A stretch of DNA of 25,032 bases from Candidatus Omnitrophota bacterium (GCA_028687525.1 JAQTZX010000002.1:1-25032), one strand, 5' to 3'; positions 5,906 to 15,900 are shown, counted from the stretch's first letter. Notes: generated by a model from the sequence alone, not told the origin. Translations and numbers: made by a program.

Positions 5906-6727
5906 TTAATTCAACAACTGTGAAACAAACACAAACCGGTATCCTTCTCTCTCAAGTACCGGCATCATCTCTCTCAACACTTGCACGGTGGTCTTGCGAT
6001 CATGCCCGATACCGATGGCCTCTCCATACATCTTCGCTTTTGTCTTGAGTTTGTACAACTGCGCCTTGATGTATTCGGGATCGGATTTATTATCCAGGAA
6101 AATATCCCGCTTGGCAAACGGGATATTCATCCGTTCCGCCAGCCCGGCGCAGACACTGTTCAAAGACACAAAACTGTCCAGAAAATACAGCCTTCGTTTC
6201 TTCAATTCCCCGAAGATCACGCCCATGGTCTTTTCATCGGTGGTCGCTTTTGAACCCATATGATTGTTGACCCCTTTGACGAACGGGATATCTTCAAGGT
6301 TTTTTCTAAGGATAGCCAGGATTTCATCCTCTTTCATAGTAGTCATAATGGTATTGTGCTCCAGACTGAATCTCTCATGCGGTTCGAGCGGAAGATGCAG
6401 GATAAGCTCAAAACCCCGGGCGTGCAGTTCCCCGGCAACAGTTTTCGAATACGGCAGATACGGCAGGATGGAAATAGTAAGAGGATATTTTATTTCTTCG
6501 ATAAACGGCAGCGAATTAAGATTGTACCCCCAGTCATCCAGAACAATGGCGATATTCCCCTGGAAAACAGGCGGCTTCTTAGGCGTTTTTTTCGCCGCCA
6601 CCCCGGCAGGCGTTTTTTTAACGGGCGGGGCTTTCTTTCTTGCGTTCATCAGGTTGATAACAATCATATTCTCAACCAGCAAAAAAACGGCGAATAAAAC
6701 CAGCGCTAATTTTAATTTTTTCGGCAT
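5906..6727 (-). CDS. Divergent polysaccharide deacetylase (YibQ type)
   Basis: A single N-terminal hydrophobic segment (residues 6-27) is followed by a Lys/Pro-rich linker, which suggests an inner-membrane anchor with a periplasmic catalytic domain. The domain shows the PF04748 pattern: IAIVLDDWG (about 59-67), TISILPYLPY, ELILHLPLEP, GVNNHMGSKAT, YFLDSFVS, and a late GIGHDRKTT. The divergent deacetylase family shares the NodB fold but its substrate is not established; it is often found next to S41 proteases and envelope amidase factors. Here it directly follows the S41 protease gene with a 79-bp gap, fitting a shared role in peptidoglycan or glycan turnover (inference). Confidence 0.9.
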   Translation of the reverse strand: MPKKLKLALVLFAVFLLVENMIVINLMNARKKAPPVKKTPAGVAAKKTPKKPPVFQGNIAIVLDDWGYNLNSLPFIEEIKYPLTISILPYLPYSKTVAGELHARGFELILHLPLEPHERFSLEHNTIMTTMKEDEILAILRKNLEDIPFVKGVNNHMGSKATTDEKTMGVIFGELKKRRLYFLDSFVSLNSVCAGLAERMNIPFAKRDIFLDNKSDPEYIKAQLYKLKTKAKMYGEAIGIGHDRKTTVQVLREMMPVLEREGYRFVFVSQLLN

Positions 6728-6806
6728 GTTTTTTACAGTCCGCTGATTAAGGGGCCTTGCTTTTTTCGTTATCCCGGTAAATCATGATCGCTTTTAAAAC
6801 ATCTAC

Positions 6807-8066
6807 TTACCCGACAATCTGAACGTCTTTTTTATAGTCAAAATCTTTTGTCTCTTCGGTTTTCTCCGCATCTTTTTCAGCCGGTTTCTTCTCCGGTCTT
6901 CCATGCTCGATCTGGTCGAATATATCCGAGGGCTTCACCGTTTCTATTTCTTCTGCGCTCTGCGGCAGGGTATCGGCCTTTGCTTCTTCTATTACGATAT
7001 CGGGCAAAACCCCTTTACCGTGTATCACTCTTCCCGAAGGAGTATAATATTTGCTGGTGGTCAAACGTATCGCCGAACCATCGCTCAAAGGAATGACCGT
7101 CTGCACCGACCCTTTACCGAAAGACTTTATACCCACCACAATAGCGCGTCTATAATCCTGCAGGGCCCCGGCAACAATTTCGCTGCCGGAAGCGGACCCT
7201 TCGTTTATCAACACCACCATAGGCGTATCAAGCACCGGAGAAGCGGAACGTGCCAGAAACTTGAGATTCTGCGAAGGACGGCGGCCCTGGGTATAGACCA
7301 CCAGTTTACCCTTTTCAATGAACTTGCCGGTAACATCCACCGCCACATCCAGGAGCCCCCCGGGATTATTGCGCAGATCAAGGATCACTGCCTTCATCCC
7401 CTCTTTATTCAGCCTTTTTAGAACCGTATCCAGGTCCGCAGCCGTATTCTCCCTGAATTCCACCAGACGAATATAACCAATCCCGTTTTCCAGGATCTTA
7501 GCCACCTTGATGTCCTTTATCCTGATAATATCCCGCACAATCTTAAATTCCAGGATTTTCTTTTCCGATTCCCGCAACACGGTAATCTTAACCGCCTCTC
7601 CCGGCTTACCGCGCAGTTTTTTTACCGCCTCGGTAAGAGTCATATCCCTGGTCAGATCATTCTCGACTTTTACGATCCGGTCGCCCGCTTTCATACCCGC
7701 CTTCCAGGCGGGAGTATCTTCTATGGGAGTAACTACCGTCAGGAGCCCGTCTTTAATGGTAATTTCGATGCCCAGACCGCCGAATTTCCCCTCGGTGTCC
7801 ACTTTTAATTCGTTATAGGTATCCGGGTCAAGGAACTGGCTGTGGGGATCAAGCGAAGCAAGCATCCCTTTCAATGCCCCATAGATGAGATTCTTGAAAT
7901 TCACCTCATCCACGTAATCCGATTCCACGATGGACAGGGTGTCGGAAAACAATCCCACCTGTTTGAATAATTCCTCTTTCTTCTGCTTCGCGTCCCGGGA
8001 AGAAGCATATACAAACACGGAACAAACCGCAACAATGAAAACACCAAGCACAATTTTCTTGCGCAT
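6807..8066 (-). CDS. ctp: Carboxy-terminal processing protease, S41 family (CtpA/CtpB-like)
   Basis: The 419-residue protein has a signal or anchor segment (residues 4-21) and an N-terminal helical domain with YVDEVNFKNLIYGALKGML. A PDZ domain follows at about 90-175 (KFGGLGIEI, AGMKAGDRIVKV), then the S41 core. The catalytic Ser-Lys-Gln set is visible as S293 in GSASGSEI, K318 in SFGKGSVQ and Q322, with the same 25- and 4-residue spacings as Bacillus CtpB. An acidic/Lys-rich C-terminal tail of about 50 residues is variable. It acts in the periplasm on C-terminal tails of envelope proteins. ATG 8066 has GGAGG 7 bp upstream and follows gatB by 15 bp. Confidence 0.94.
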   Translation of the reverse strand: MRKKIVLGVFIVAVCSVFVYASSRDAKQKKEELFKQVGLFSDTLSIVESDYVDEVNFKNLIYGALKGMLASLDPHSQFLDPDTYNELKVDTEGKFGGLGIEITIKDGLLTVVTPIEDTPAWKAGMKAGDRIVKVENDLTRDMTLTEAVKKLRGKPGEAVKITVLRESEKKILEFKIVRDIIRIKDIKVAKILENGIGYIRLVEFRENTAADLDTVLKRLNKEGMKAVILDLRNNPGGLLDVAVDVTGKFIEKGKLVVYTQGRRPSQNLKFLARSASPVLDTPMVVLINEGSASGSEIVAGALQDYRRAIVVGIKSFGKGSVQTVIPLSDGSAIRLTTSKYYTPSGRVIHGKGVLPDIVIEEAKADTLPQSAEEIETVKPSDIFDQIEHGRPEKKPAEKDAEKTEETKDFDYKKDVQIVG

Positions 8067-8081
8067 AAAGAAACCTCCGGG

Positions 8082-9515
8082 TTACGCCAGTTTTTTCTTA
8101 AGCAGTTCCTGAACCACTTTCGGATTGGCCTTGCCCTGCGTTTTTTTCATCACCTGTCCGACCAAAAACATCAGGGCGCCGGTTTTCCCCTGTTTATACG
8201 ACTCCACCGACTGAACGTTTGCCTTGATAATCTCTTCTATGTGAGTTTCCAGACTGCCGGTATCGGAAATCTGTATCAGATTCCTGCGCTTGATGATATC
8301 AGCCGCCGATTCCCGGGTGTCGATCATATCGGTAAGCACGGATTTCCCGGTCAGGTTGGAAATCTGCTCCGCCTGCACAAAACCGACCAACTCAATAAGC
8401 CGCTCCGGCAAAATCCCCAAGGCTGTCAACTCCCCGCCACCGGTACGGTTATTCGCTTCTGAAAGCAAGGGACCTATCAACCAGTTGACCACCGGCTTTT
8501 TATTCTCACCGGGATACGCGCGCATGCATTCTTCGGCGTACTCCGCGTCCTTCTTGTTGACAACAAGTATCCCGGCGTCATACGCGCTTAACCCGTACTC
8601 GCGGATGAACCGCGCCGCTTTTTCGCGGGGCAGTTCAGGTATCGTCTCTTTTATTTTCCTGATGTTCTCAAGCGTCATAACAAACGGCGGAAGGTCGGGC
8701 TCGGGAAAATAACGATAATCCTTGGCTTCCTCTTTGGAACGCATGGAAAATGTTTTACCGTTCTTAGCGTCCCATAAACGGGTTTCCTGAATAATCTTCC
8801 CGCCGTTTTCAACCGACTCGATCTGGCGTTTTATTTCATACGCAAGGGCGTCTTTGACCCCTTTAAAAGAATTCATATTCTTGACTTCCGCCTTAGTACC
8901 CAGTTCCCTTTCTCCCCGGGGGCGTATCGAAACATTCGCGTCACAGCGCAGAGAACCTTTCTCCATATCGCAGTCGGCGACGTCCAGATACTCTATGGCG
9001 CTTTTCAAAGCCGTCAGATACGCATGCGCCTCTTCAGGAGAATACATCTCCGGCCGGCTGACAATCTCCAGCAGCGGCACTCCGGCACGGTTAAAATCAA
9101 CCAAACTGATATCATCTTTATGTATCAACTTTCCGGCATCCTCTTCAAGGTGGACCCTAAGAATACCAACCCGTTTTTCCCCGCCCTCAACGGTAATATC
9201 CAGGAAACCATCCCTGCCCACCGGCAAGTCATATTGAGATATCTGAAAATCCTTGGGCAAATCGGGATAGAAATAATTTTTGCGGTCGAATTTAGTATAT
9301 TCCTGCACGCTGCAATCCAGGGCAAGCGATATTTTAACCGCATGCTCAAGAACGGTCTTGTTCAAAACCGGCAGAACCCCCGGAAAACCAAGGCACACCG
9401 GACAGACCTGCGAATTAGGCTCCCTGCCGAATTCCGTGGAACATCCGCAGAATATCTTGGTATTGGTCTTAAGCTGTACATGCACTTCTAATCCGATTAC
9501 CGCTTCGTATTTCAT
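8082..9515 (-). CDS. gatB: Asp-tRNA(Asn)/Glu-tRNA(Gln) amidotransferase subunit B
   Basis: GatB (477 residues) holds the kinase and tRNA-binding parts of the GatCAB complex, which converts mischarged Glu-tRNA(Gln) and Asp-tRNA(Asn) to the cognate amides. It begins MKYEAVIGLEVHVQL and has the zinc-binding set C23, C25, C38 and C41. KNYFYPDLPKDFQISQ and the SLRCDANVSIR segment mark the catalytic cradle, and a C-terminal YqeY-like tail ends in NPKVVQELLKKKL. ATG 9515 was chosen because it overlaps the gatA stop in a TAATG junction, the classic translational coupling; a TTG further upstream would lie inside gatA. Confidence 0.96.
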   Translation of the reverse strand: MKYEAVIGLEVHVQLKTNTKIFCGCSTEFGREPNSQVCPVCLGFPGVLPVLNKTVLEHAVKISLALDCSVQEYTKFDRKNYFYPDLPKDFQISQYDLPVGRDGFLDITVEGGEKRVGILRVHLEEDAGKLIHKDDISLVDFNRAGVPLLEIVSRPEMYSPEEAHAYLTALKSAIEYLDVADCDMEKGSLRCDANVSIRPRGERELGTKAEVKNMNSFKGVKDALAYEIKRQIESVENGGKIIQETRLWDAKNGKTFSMRSKEEAKDYRYFPEPDLPPFVMTLENIRKIKETIPELPREKAARFIREYGLSAYDAGILVVNKKDAEYAEECMRAYPGENKKPVVNWLIGPLLSEANNRTGGGELTALGILPERLIELVGFVQAEQISNLTGKSVLTDMIDTRESAADIIKRRNLIQISDTGSLETHIEEIIKANVQSVESYKQGKTGALMFLVGQVMKKTQGKANPKVVQELLKKKLA

Positions 9516-10966
9516 TATAATTCGGGTTTCTGTAAATGCCAAGGAGTACTTTGTTCATAAGTATAGGCCGCCCGGAAAAGGGTCTCTTCCCGAAAAGATC
9601 CGGCTAATATCTGCAGGCCTACCGGCAAGCCGGATTTAGTGAAACCGCACGGGATGGAAATCCCCGGGATCCCGGCCAGATTCGCGGAGATAGTATAAAG
9701 ATCGGACAGATACATCTTCAAAGGGTCTTCTATCCGCTCATTGATTTTAAACGCCGGCGTTGGCGACGTAGGCGTGATCACGCAATCACAATCCTTGAAA
9801 ACATCGTCAAAATCGCGTTTGATCAGGGTGCGAACTTTCAACGCCCGCAAGTAATAGGCATCATAATATCCGTGGGAAAGAGCGAATGTCCCCAGTAAAA
9901 TCCTGCGCTTTGCCTCCTGGCCAAAACCCTCTCCGCGGGTCCTGGCATACATTTCAATAAGACTGGTTTTTGCTTTGTCCTGCAGGGACCGGTACCCATA
10001 CTGTACCCCGTCAAATCGGGCAAGATTGGAACTGGCTTCAGCAGTGGCAATAATATAATAAACCGGGACTGCGTATCGGGTATGCGGCAGGGAAATCTCT
10101 TTACAGATGCCCCCCAGATCTTTCAATTTCTGTATCGCGTCCTCAACCGTACGTTTGACTTCCGGATCTATCCCCTCAACAAAGTACTCTTTGGGTATAC
10201 CCACACGCAATCCTTTCACGTCTTTAACCAGCGCTCCGGTATAATCCGGGACTTCCACGTCCACGGAGGTTGAATCCCGGGGATCGTATCCCGCAATGAT
10301 ATTAGTCAAGAGAGCGCTATCCCGGACATCTTTGGTAAGCGGGCCGATCTGGTCAAGACTGGAAGCGAAAGCGATCAGTCCATACCGTGATACCCTTCCA
10401 TAGGTCGGTTTCAGCCCGACAACCCCGCAAAACGCCGCAGGCTGCCTTATAGACCCTCCGGTATCCGAGCCAAGAGCCCACACCGCCTCATCCGCGGCCA
10501 CCGCAGCGGCAGAACCTCCGGAAGAACCTCCCGGCACATATTTTACATCCCAGGGATTACGGGTCGGCCCAAAATATGAATTTTCGGTCGAGGAACCGAA
10601 AGCAAACTCATCCATGTTCGCCTTAACCGGAAAAATAGATGCTCCGGCTTCTTTCAACTTCCTGATCACCGTGGCGTCATACGGCGGCCTGAAACCGGAC
10701 AGTATCCGGGAACAGCATTCCGTATTCAGGCCTTCGGTACAGATATTATCTTTTATAGTTACCGGTATCCCTTTCAGGATAGACTGCGCGCATATCTCCG
10801 GACAGACATCCGCATTTTCCGTTTGAGAGTTTCGCACATACGCCCTCACTTTATGATCAGTCTGCCCGATCCGCTTCCGAAGATCATCGAATATATCTTC
10901 TAAAGAAGTCTTCCCGGCCCCGATCAAATCAAGAAGCTCATGGCAGGTTAACTTTGCTAACTCCAT
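9515..10966 (-). CDS. gatA: Asp-tRNA(Asn)/Glu-tRNA(Gln) amidotransferase subunit A (amidase)
   Basis: At 483 residues it is a full-length amidase-signature enzyme. The Ser-cisSer-Lys triad is K72 in VTIKDN, S148 in PGGSSGGS and S172 in SDTGGSIRQP. GatA hydrolyses glutamine and supplies ammonia through a channel to GatB. The start ATG follows the gatC stop by 11 bp behind a weak GAGAG-type site, and its stop overlaps the gatB start. Residues such as DEFAFGSSTENS and TRGEGFGQEAKRRILLG are typical of GatA rather than other amidases. Confidence 0.96.
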   Translation of the reverse strand: MELAKLTCHELLDLIGAGKTSLEDIFDDLRKRIGQTDHKVRAYVRNSQTENADVCPEICAQSILKGIPVTIKDNICTEGLNTECCSRILSGFRPPYDATVIRKLKEAGASIFPVKANMDEFAFGSSTENSYFGPTRNPWDVKYVPGGSSGGSAAAVAADEAVWALGSDTGGSIRQPAAFCGVVGLKPTYGRVSRYGLIAFASSLDQIGPLTKDVRDSALLTNIIAGYDPRDSTSVDVEVPDYTGALVKDVKGLRVGIPKEYFVEGIDPEVKRTVEDAIQKLKDLGGICKEISLPHTRYAVPVYYIIATAEASSNLARFDGVQYGYRSLQDKAKTSLIEMYARTRGEGFGQEAKRRILLGTFALSHGYYDAYYLRALKVRTLIKRDFDDVFKDCDCVITPTSPTPAFKINERIEDPLKMYLSDLYTISANLAGIPGISIPCGFTKSGLPVGLQILAGSFREETLFRAAYTYEQSTPWHLQKPEL

Positions 10967-10977
10967 CTCTCTGCTCT

Positions 10978-11265
10978 CTATTCTATTATTTTAGGTACAC
11001 CGAAGAAATCGCCTTCCGGCTGAGGCGCGTTCACAAGTACCTTATCGATAGGCAGTGACCGGACGGGAACATCATCCCTCAAGACATTCTGCACAGGCAA
11101 AATATGGCTGGTGGGGCTTATATGCTCCACGTTAACGTTTTTAAGGGCATCAATAAACGCCACAATACCCTCAAGCTGTTGAGCAAGCCTGACCGTTTCT
11201 TCATCTGACAGCCGAATCCGCGCCAGATACGCCACATGATCCACCACTTCCTTATTTATCGCCAT
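10978..11265 (-). CDS. gatC: Asp-tRNA(Asn)/Glu-tRNA(Gln) amidotransferase subunit C
   Basis: GatC (95 residues) begins MAINKEVVDHVAYLARIRLSD and ends EGDFFGVPKIIE, matching the family at both ends. It stabilises the GatA-GatB pair. I use ATG 11265; a GTG at 11283 would put six extra residues into the promoter. The ATG lies 8 bases after a good -10 hexamer and has no Shine-Dalgarno, so the message is probably leaderless or has a one-base leader. It is the first gene of an operon running down to dgkA. Confidence 0.92.
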   Translation of the reverse strand: MAINKEVVDHVAYLARIRLSDEETVRLAQQLEGIVAFIDALKNVNVEHISPTSHILPVQNVLRDDVPVRSLPIDKVLVNAPQPEGDFFGVPKIIE

Positions 11266-11273
11266 TGTGATGT

Positions 11274-11302
11274 ATAATATCACCCTTTATAGCGCAAGTC
11301 AA
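11274..11302 (-). promoter_or_regulatory. sigma70-type promoter of the gatCAB-ctp-tsaD-dgkA operon
   Basis: TTGACT (11297-11302) and TATTAT (11274-11279) on the minus strand are separated by 17 bp. The predicted start is at 11265-11267, coinciding with the gatC ATG. Confidence 0.75.
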
Positions 11303-11368
11303 ATGGTTTAGGGAACACGAACGGGAACAACACGAATTTAGAATTTTGGGGCAGCATTCGCGCATTCA

Positions 11369-11424
11369 TCCCCCTTCGCCAAGGCTTCGGGGGATAGTCC
11401 TCCGAAGCTTTAGCGAAGGAGGAC
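11369..11424. repeat. Two adjacent short palindromic repeats
   Basis: The first (11369-11394) has arms TCCCCC and GGGGGA around TTCGCCAAGGCTTCG. The second (11397-11424) has arms GTCCTCC and GGAGGAC around a GAAGCTTTAGCGAA core. Their inner sequences are related (AAGGCTTCG, GAAGCTT), so they look like two members of one palindrome family in tandem. They lie between the gatC promoter and the terminator of the diguanylate cyclase gene. Confidence 0.7.
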
Positions 11425-11466
11425 ATCTGCGTGTTCACACACGGTATTTTCTGCGCGAAGGCGGAT

Positions 11467-11504
11467 AAAAAAGGACCGGCTGACTATCAAACGTCAGCCG
11501 GTCC
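11467..11504 (-). terminator. Rho-independent terminator of the diguanylate cyclase gene
   Basis: A perfect 12-bp GC-rich stem (GGACCGGCTGAC, 11473-11484, with 11493-11504) and an 8-nt loop are followed on the minus strand by six Ts (A tract 11467-11472). About 75 nt lie between the stop codon and the hairpin; they contain GGCCGCC/GGCGG-type pairing of unknown significance. Confidence 0.85.
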
Positions 11505-11580
11505 GGCAAAAAAATGCAGGTGTCGCGGCCACCCGCCGGATTGAATAGCTATTGGCGGCCTTTTGTCCTAAAAAAAATTA

Positions 11581-12555
11581 TCACTGATTTATAACCAAAG
11601 ACTCTCCTGATGAAGTATAAGACTTATTCAATTCGGAATAAACGGTAGTGCTCACCCTGTTCCTGCCGCCCATCTTCGCCTGATACATCTGGCTGTCAAC
11701 GACTTTGATAACCTCATTCACATCAACAGGATCAACATGAGAAAATGTGGCCGCTCCAACGCTTATAGTGATTTTTAAAGGTTCTTCGCCTCCCGGAAAA
11801 ACATGGGCCATGACCGTCGAACGCAGCCGTTCGCCCACTATCCTCACTCCGTCTTTCCCCGTGAACGGAAGAATAATCATAAATTCCTCTCCTCCGTAAC
11901 GGCTTAGGATATCTACAGAGCGGATATTGGTCTTAAACAAAGAAGCAAGCTGTTTCAAAACCTGGTCTCCCATGGGATGCCCGTATTTATCGTTTATTTT
12001 TTTGAAATAGTCGATATCGGCCATCAAACAAGAAATTGAATATTTATAGCGTTTCATACAGGTGACCTCTTCGGTCAAACGCTCCATAAGATGGCGCCGG
12101 TTGTATATTTTGGTAAGGTCATCGGTAATAGACAACCTTTTCAATACCGCGTTCTTGGCTTCGAGCTCCTCCTGCAGAAGACGGATTTCGATAAAAATAT
12201 TCAGGCGGGCGACAATCTCCTCCAGGGAAATGGGAAAACCAAAATAATCGTTCACCAGGCAGCTTCTTAGAACCTCGATCTTAGCGCTCGGTTTCTCACT
12301 GGCAAAAGCGAACAGAATAACCGGGATCTTAGAAGTCTCCTCCAAAGATTTCAATTTCAAACAAAAATCACGGTAATCCTCCATATCCGGCAGGAGATTA
12401 CCCAGCAAAATGAGTGTGTATTTATTCTGGTTGATCTGATTGTACGCTTCTTTAACGGTAAGAACAGAATGAAGTGATAACAAGGAAGGATCAAGCTGTT
12501 GTTTGATTTCAGTCAATACTTCGTTACTCAAAGCAACTGCCAAAATCTTTTTCAT
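11581..12555 (-). CDS. Diguanylate cyclase with degenerate receiver domain (PleD-like REC-GGDEF)
   Basis: Residues 1-125 fold like a response-regulator receiver, a helical linker (about 126-140) follows, and residues 140-305 are a GGDEF domain. The active-site loop is GGEEF (221-225), the metal Asp is D180 in MADID, and the RxxD inhibitory site is R212-D215 at the standard five-residue distance, so an active, product-inhibited c-di-GMP synthase is expected. The receiver is odd: the position of the phosphoacceptor Asp in ILLGNLLPDMED is Gly52, so control by phosphorylation is unlikely. A GGAGG site precedes ATG 12555, and the gene has its own promoter and terminator. No EAL or HD-GYP partner is in the window. 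A c-di-GMP riboswitch lies 3.8 kb away. Confidence 0.93.
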   Translation of the reverse strand: MKKILAVALSNEVLTEIKQQLDPSLLSLHSVLTVKEAYNQINQNKYTLILLGNLLPDMEDYRDFCLKLKSLEETSKIPVILFAFASEKPSAKIEVLRSCLVNDYFGFPISLEEIVARLNIFIEIRLLQEELEAKNAVLKRLSITDDLTKIYNRRHLMERLTEEVTCMKRYKYSISCLMADIDYFKKINDKYGHPMGDQVLKQLASLFKTNIRSVDILSRYGGEEFMIILPFTGKDGVRIVGERLRSTVMAHVFPGGEEPLKITISVGAATFSHVDPVDVNEVIKVVDSQMYQAKMGGRNRVSTTVYSELNKSYTSSGESLVINQ

Positions 12556-12577
12556 TTTTGCCTCCTACAAACAAGTT

Positions 12578-12606
12578 ATTATAAATAATCCCCTTTTAAA
12601 AGTCAA
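12578..12606 (-). promoter_or_regulatory. sigma70-type promoter of the diguanylate cyclase gene
   Basis: TTGACT (12601-12606), a 17-bp spacer and perfect TATAAT (12578-12583) on the minus strand. The start near 12571 leaves a leader of about 16 nt containing the AGGAGG ribosome site. Confidence 0.8.
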
Positions 12607-12868
12607 GAAATATCTTTTTAAATTGTTTTTAAAGTCCTTATTTTTAAACATTTACATGAATGATAACCCCCACGGCAGCTCATATTCAAACTTTTATCCG
12701 GAAAACTAACGCCATTTCAAATTTATATTTTATTTTTTTTGGGGGTAGATTGCTCCACTTTTTGAAAAACGCAAATTAAAACATAACCACGCGGCTTTTC
12801 CCGTAAGATCAGGGAACTCCGGGCTATTTCAGTATAATTATTACCCAAAAATATTTTCCAAAAAATAG
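12607..12868. other. AT-rich divergent intergenic region, no gene seen
   Basis: This stretch separates the divergent diguanylate cyclase and phosphorylase-like genes. It contains long A and T runs, a TATAAT at about 12831 without a matching -35, and no convincing reading frame or strong hairpin. Confidence 0.5.
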
Positions 12869-12896
12869 TAGACAAAAGATGAATTTATTGTAAAAT
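12869..12896 (+). promoter_or_regulatory. Promoter of the phosphorylase-like gene, placed for a leaderless message
   Basis: TAGACA (12869-12874), 16-bp spacer, TAAAAT (12891-12896). The GTG start codon at 12904 is the eighth base after the -10, where transcription should begin. No Shine-Dalgarno is present. Confidence 0.55.
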
Positions 12897-12903
12897 ATTC
12901 CGC

Positions 12904-15900
12904 GTGGATAAAAACAAAAATGTAAAATATTATCTGAATAAAACCGGCGAGTTTGTGATCGAGAATTACAACTTCGCCAAACCCTTCGCTAATTTTTTCC
13001 CCGGGATTGCCGGAAAATACGGCATCCCCATATGGGTATTTTACGTCAACCGCGGACAAGGCATCATCAGTTTCGGCACCGAAGACAAAGACCATTCTAT
13101 CCTGGAATTCTACCCGGCAAACAAGGCATGGCAGTTCGTAACCACCCTGGGCTTCCGCAGTTTCATTAAAATCATCTCCGGAAAAAAAACCGTCTTTTAT
13201 GAACCGTTCCATAACGGATTTACCAGCCTGGGATTCGATATCGTAAACCGCATGCGGCTGACTTCTTACGACATGAATATCGAGGAAGAGAATAAAACAC
13301 TGGGGATTAAAACGCAGGTCGAATATTTCACCGTCCCCAACGACTGTTATTCCGCGCTGGCCAGGATCGTTACCCTGAAAAACACTTCTAAAACCGCGAA
13401 AACACTCCAGTTCCTTGACGGGATACCGCAGATCGTTCCCTATGGCGTCAACAACCTTTTTTTGAAAAAATTAGCCCGGACTATCGAAGCCTGGATGGAA
13501 GTGGACAACATGGATAAAGACGTTCCTTTCTATAAAGTCGACGTCGACCCAATTGACCGGCCTAATGTGGTACACATAAAACAAGGCAATTTCTTTATCG
13601 GATTCATGTACGAAAACGGCAAACCGGTCATCACGAAACCCATTGTCGATCCGCAATCGATATTCGGGCCGCATACCGATTTTTCATATCCGCGGGAATA
13701 CTTGGCGGAAAAAAACTTTCCGTACCCCAAAAACCAGATACTGCAATGCAAAACCCCCTGCGCATTTGCATATATCAATATGACCCTGAAACCGGGCGAA
13801 GAAAAGATCTATTACTCGCTTTTCGGGAACATGATCAGCAATGAACTGCTCAATGAAACCGTCCCGCGCATTACCGGATCCGGATACCTAAGGCATAAAT
13901 CCCGGGTCAACAAACAGATAATCGAAAACCTGCAATCCGGAGTACAAACACGCAGCAGTTCCCGGGAATTCGACCTCTACGCGAAACAGACCTATCTGGA
14001 CAATATCATGCGCGGCGGGTATCCGGTCATTTTCGGCACGGAGAAAAAACAAACCGTCTTTTATCTCTATTCCCGGAAACACGGCGACCTGGAAAGAGAT
14101 TACAACAAATTTCAGGTGCAATCCACCTTCTTTTCTCAGGGAAACGGCAACTACCGGGACATAAACCAGAACCGCAGGTGCGATATCTGGTTCAATCCCG
14201 AGGTCAAAGACGCCAATATCATATCCTTCTTTAATATACTCCAGACCGACGGTTTTAATCCTCTGGTAGTCAAAGGAGCGCAATTCCACCTGCAGGACGA
14301 GCCGGCTTTTGCGGCAAAACTCAAAGAACTGGTTGAAAAACAGGAAGACGTTGCCCGTATCATGGAAGTGCTTGAAAAAACATTTACCCCGGGCAAGATC
14401 GCCCTGTTCATGGAAGACAATAAAGTCAAACTGCGCATCCCGCATGATGAATTCCTGAACCTGCTCCTTGCTTCTGCGGTCAAAGAAGAAACCGCGGTGC
14501 ACGGAGAAGGATTCTGGACCGACCACTGGTTCTACAATCTCGACCTGCTTGACGCCTACTTTGATATGTACCCGGAAAATATCAAGGAACTTGTTTTTGA
14601 AAAAAGAATATTCACCTACTTTGACAACGCGGAAACAGTAAACCCGCGCTCAGTAAAACACATTTTGCTGGACGGGAAACCCCGGCAGTTATATTCAGTC
14701 GGGCATGACATGGAAAAAGAAAAAATGATCCTCAAGCGTTCATCCCGGATTAATACCGTGCGCCGTGAATACGGTAACGGAGAAATATATACCACCACCC
14801 TGATCAATAAATTACTCTGCCTGTTCGCCAACAAAACCGCGTCTCTTGATCCCTTCGGCGTAGGCATCGAAATGGAAGCCAATAAACCCGACTGGTTTGA
14901 CGCTCTAAACGGCCTTCCCGCCCTTTTCGGCTCATCTTCCTGTGAAACATTCGAGCTAAAACGGCTGATCATTTTTCTTCAGAAGGTCATACGGGACAGC
15001 GAACTTCCCGGAATACCGTTGAGCGACGAAACGCGTGATTTCATTCTTAAGTTGGGGGAACTGCTCAACGAATATCAGGATAATACTTCTGCGGATAAAG
15101 ATTATGTCTATTGGGACCGAAGCGCCACCCTCAAAGAAGATTTCCGCCGGAAGACAAAATTCGGCGTCAGCGGCAATGAAACAAATACGGATACCGGAGA
15201 ACTGCTTTCTATCCTTGCATCCGCTTTGAAAAAAGTAGAGGCCGGACTGGAAAAAGCCTTCGATAAAGAAAAAAATATCTATTACGCATATTTCATGCAT
15301 GAAGTCTCCGCCTATGATACTGCCGGGGGATCAACCATAAAACCTTCCAAGTTCATCCAGAAAAAGATACCTTTCTTCCTGGAGGCACAAGTCCACGCTC
15401 TTAAATTAACCGGTAATAGTGACAAAGCCAGACAGCTGTATCGAGCCGTCAAAAAAAGCCCTCTTTTCGACAAAAAATTGAAGATGTACAAAGTTACCGC
15501 CTCCTTAAAGGAAATGCCCTGGGAAATCGGCAGATGCCGTGCATTCACTCCCGGCTGGCTTGAAAACGAATCCATCTGGCTGCACATGGAATATAAATAT
15601 CTGCTGGAGCTTCTGCGTTGCGGTTTACATGAAGAATTCTATGAAGATTTCAAGAATGTCCTCATCCCCTTCCAAGACCCGGCGCGATACGGCCGCAGCA
15701 CAATGGAAAATTCATCGTTCCTGGTCAGCAGCGCCTTTCCGGACAAAAAATTACATGGAAACGGCTTTGTGGCGCGACTATCCGGATCAACGGTGGAATT
15801 TATTAATATTTGGCTTCTCATAAACATAGGAGAGAAACCATTTTCCCTGAATAAAACCGGGGAATTAACCCTGAAACTTTCGCCCGCTCTGGCCGGCTGG

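Noticed and set aside
11505..11580. A possible riboswitch or structured RNA downstream of the diguanylate cyclase gene
   Set aside because: There are GGCCGCC/GGCGG pairings, but no conserved motif of a known class was found and the segment lies in a 3' untranslated region before a terminator.
13888..14526. Minus-strand open frame of 212 codons
   Set aside because: Shadow frame within the GH94-like gene, with low-complexity Phe/Val composition typical of antisense reading.
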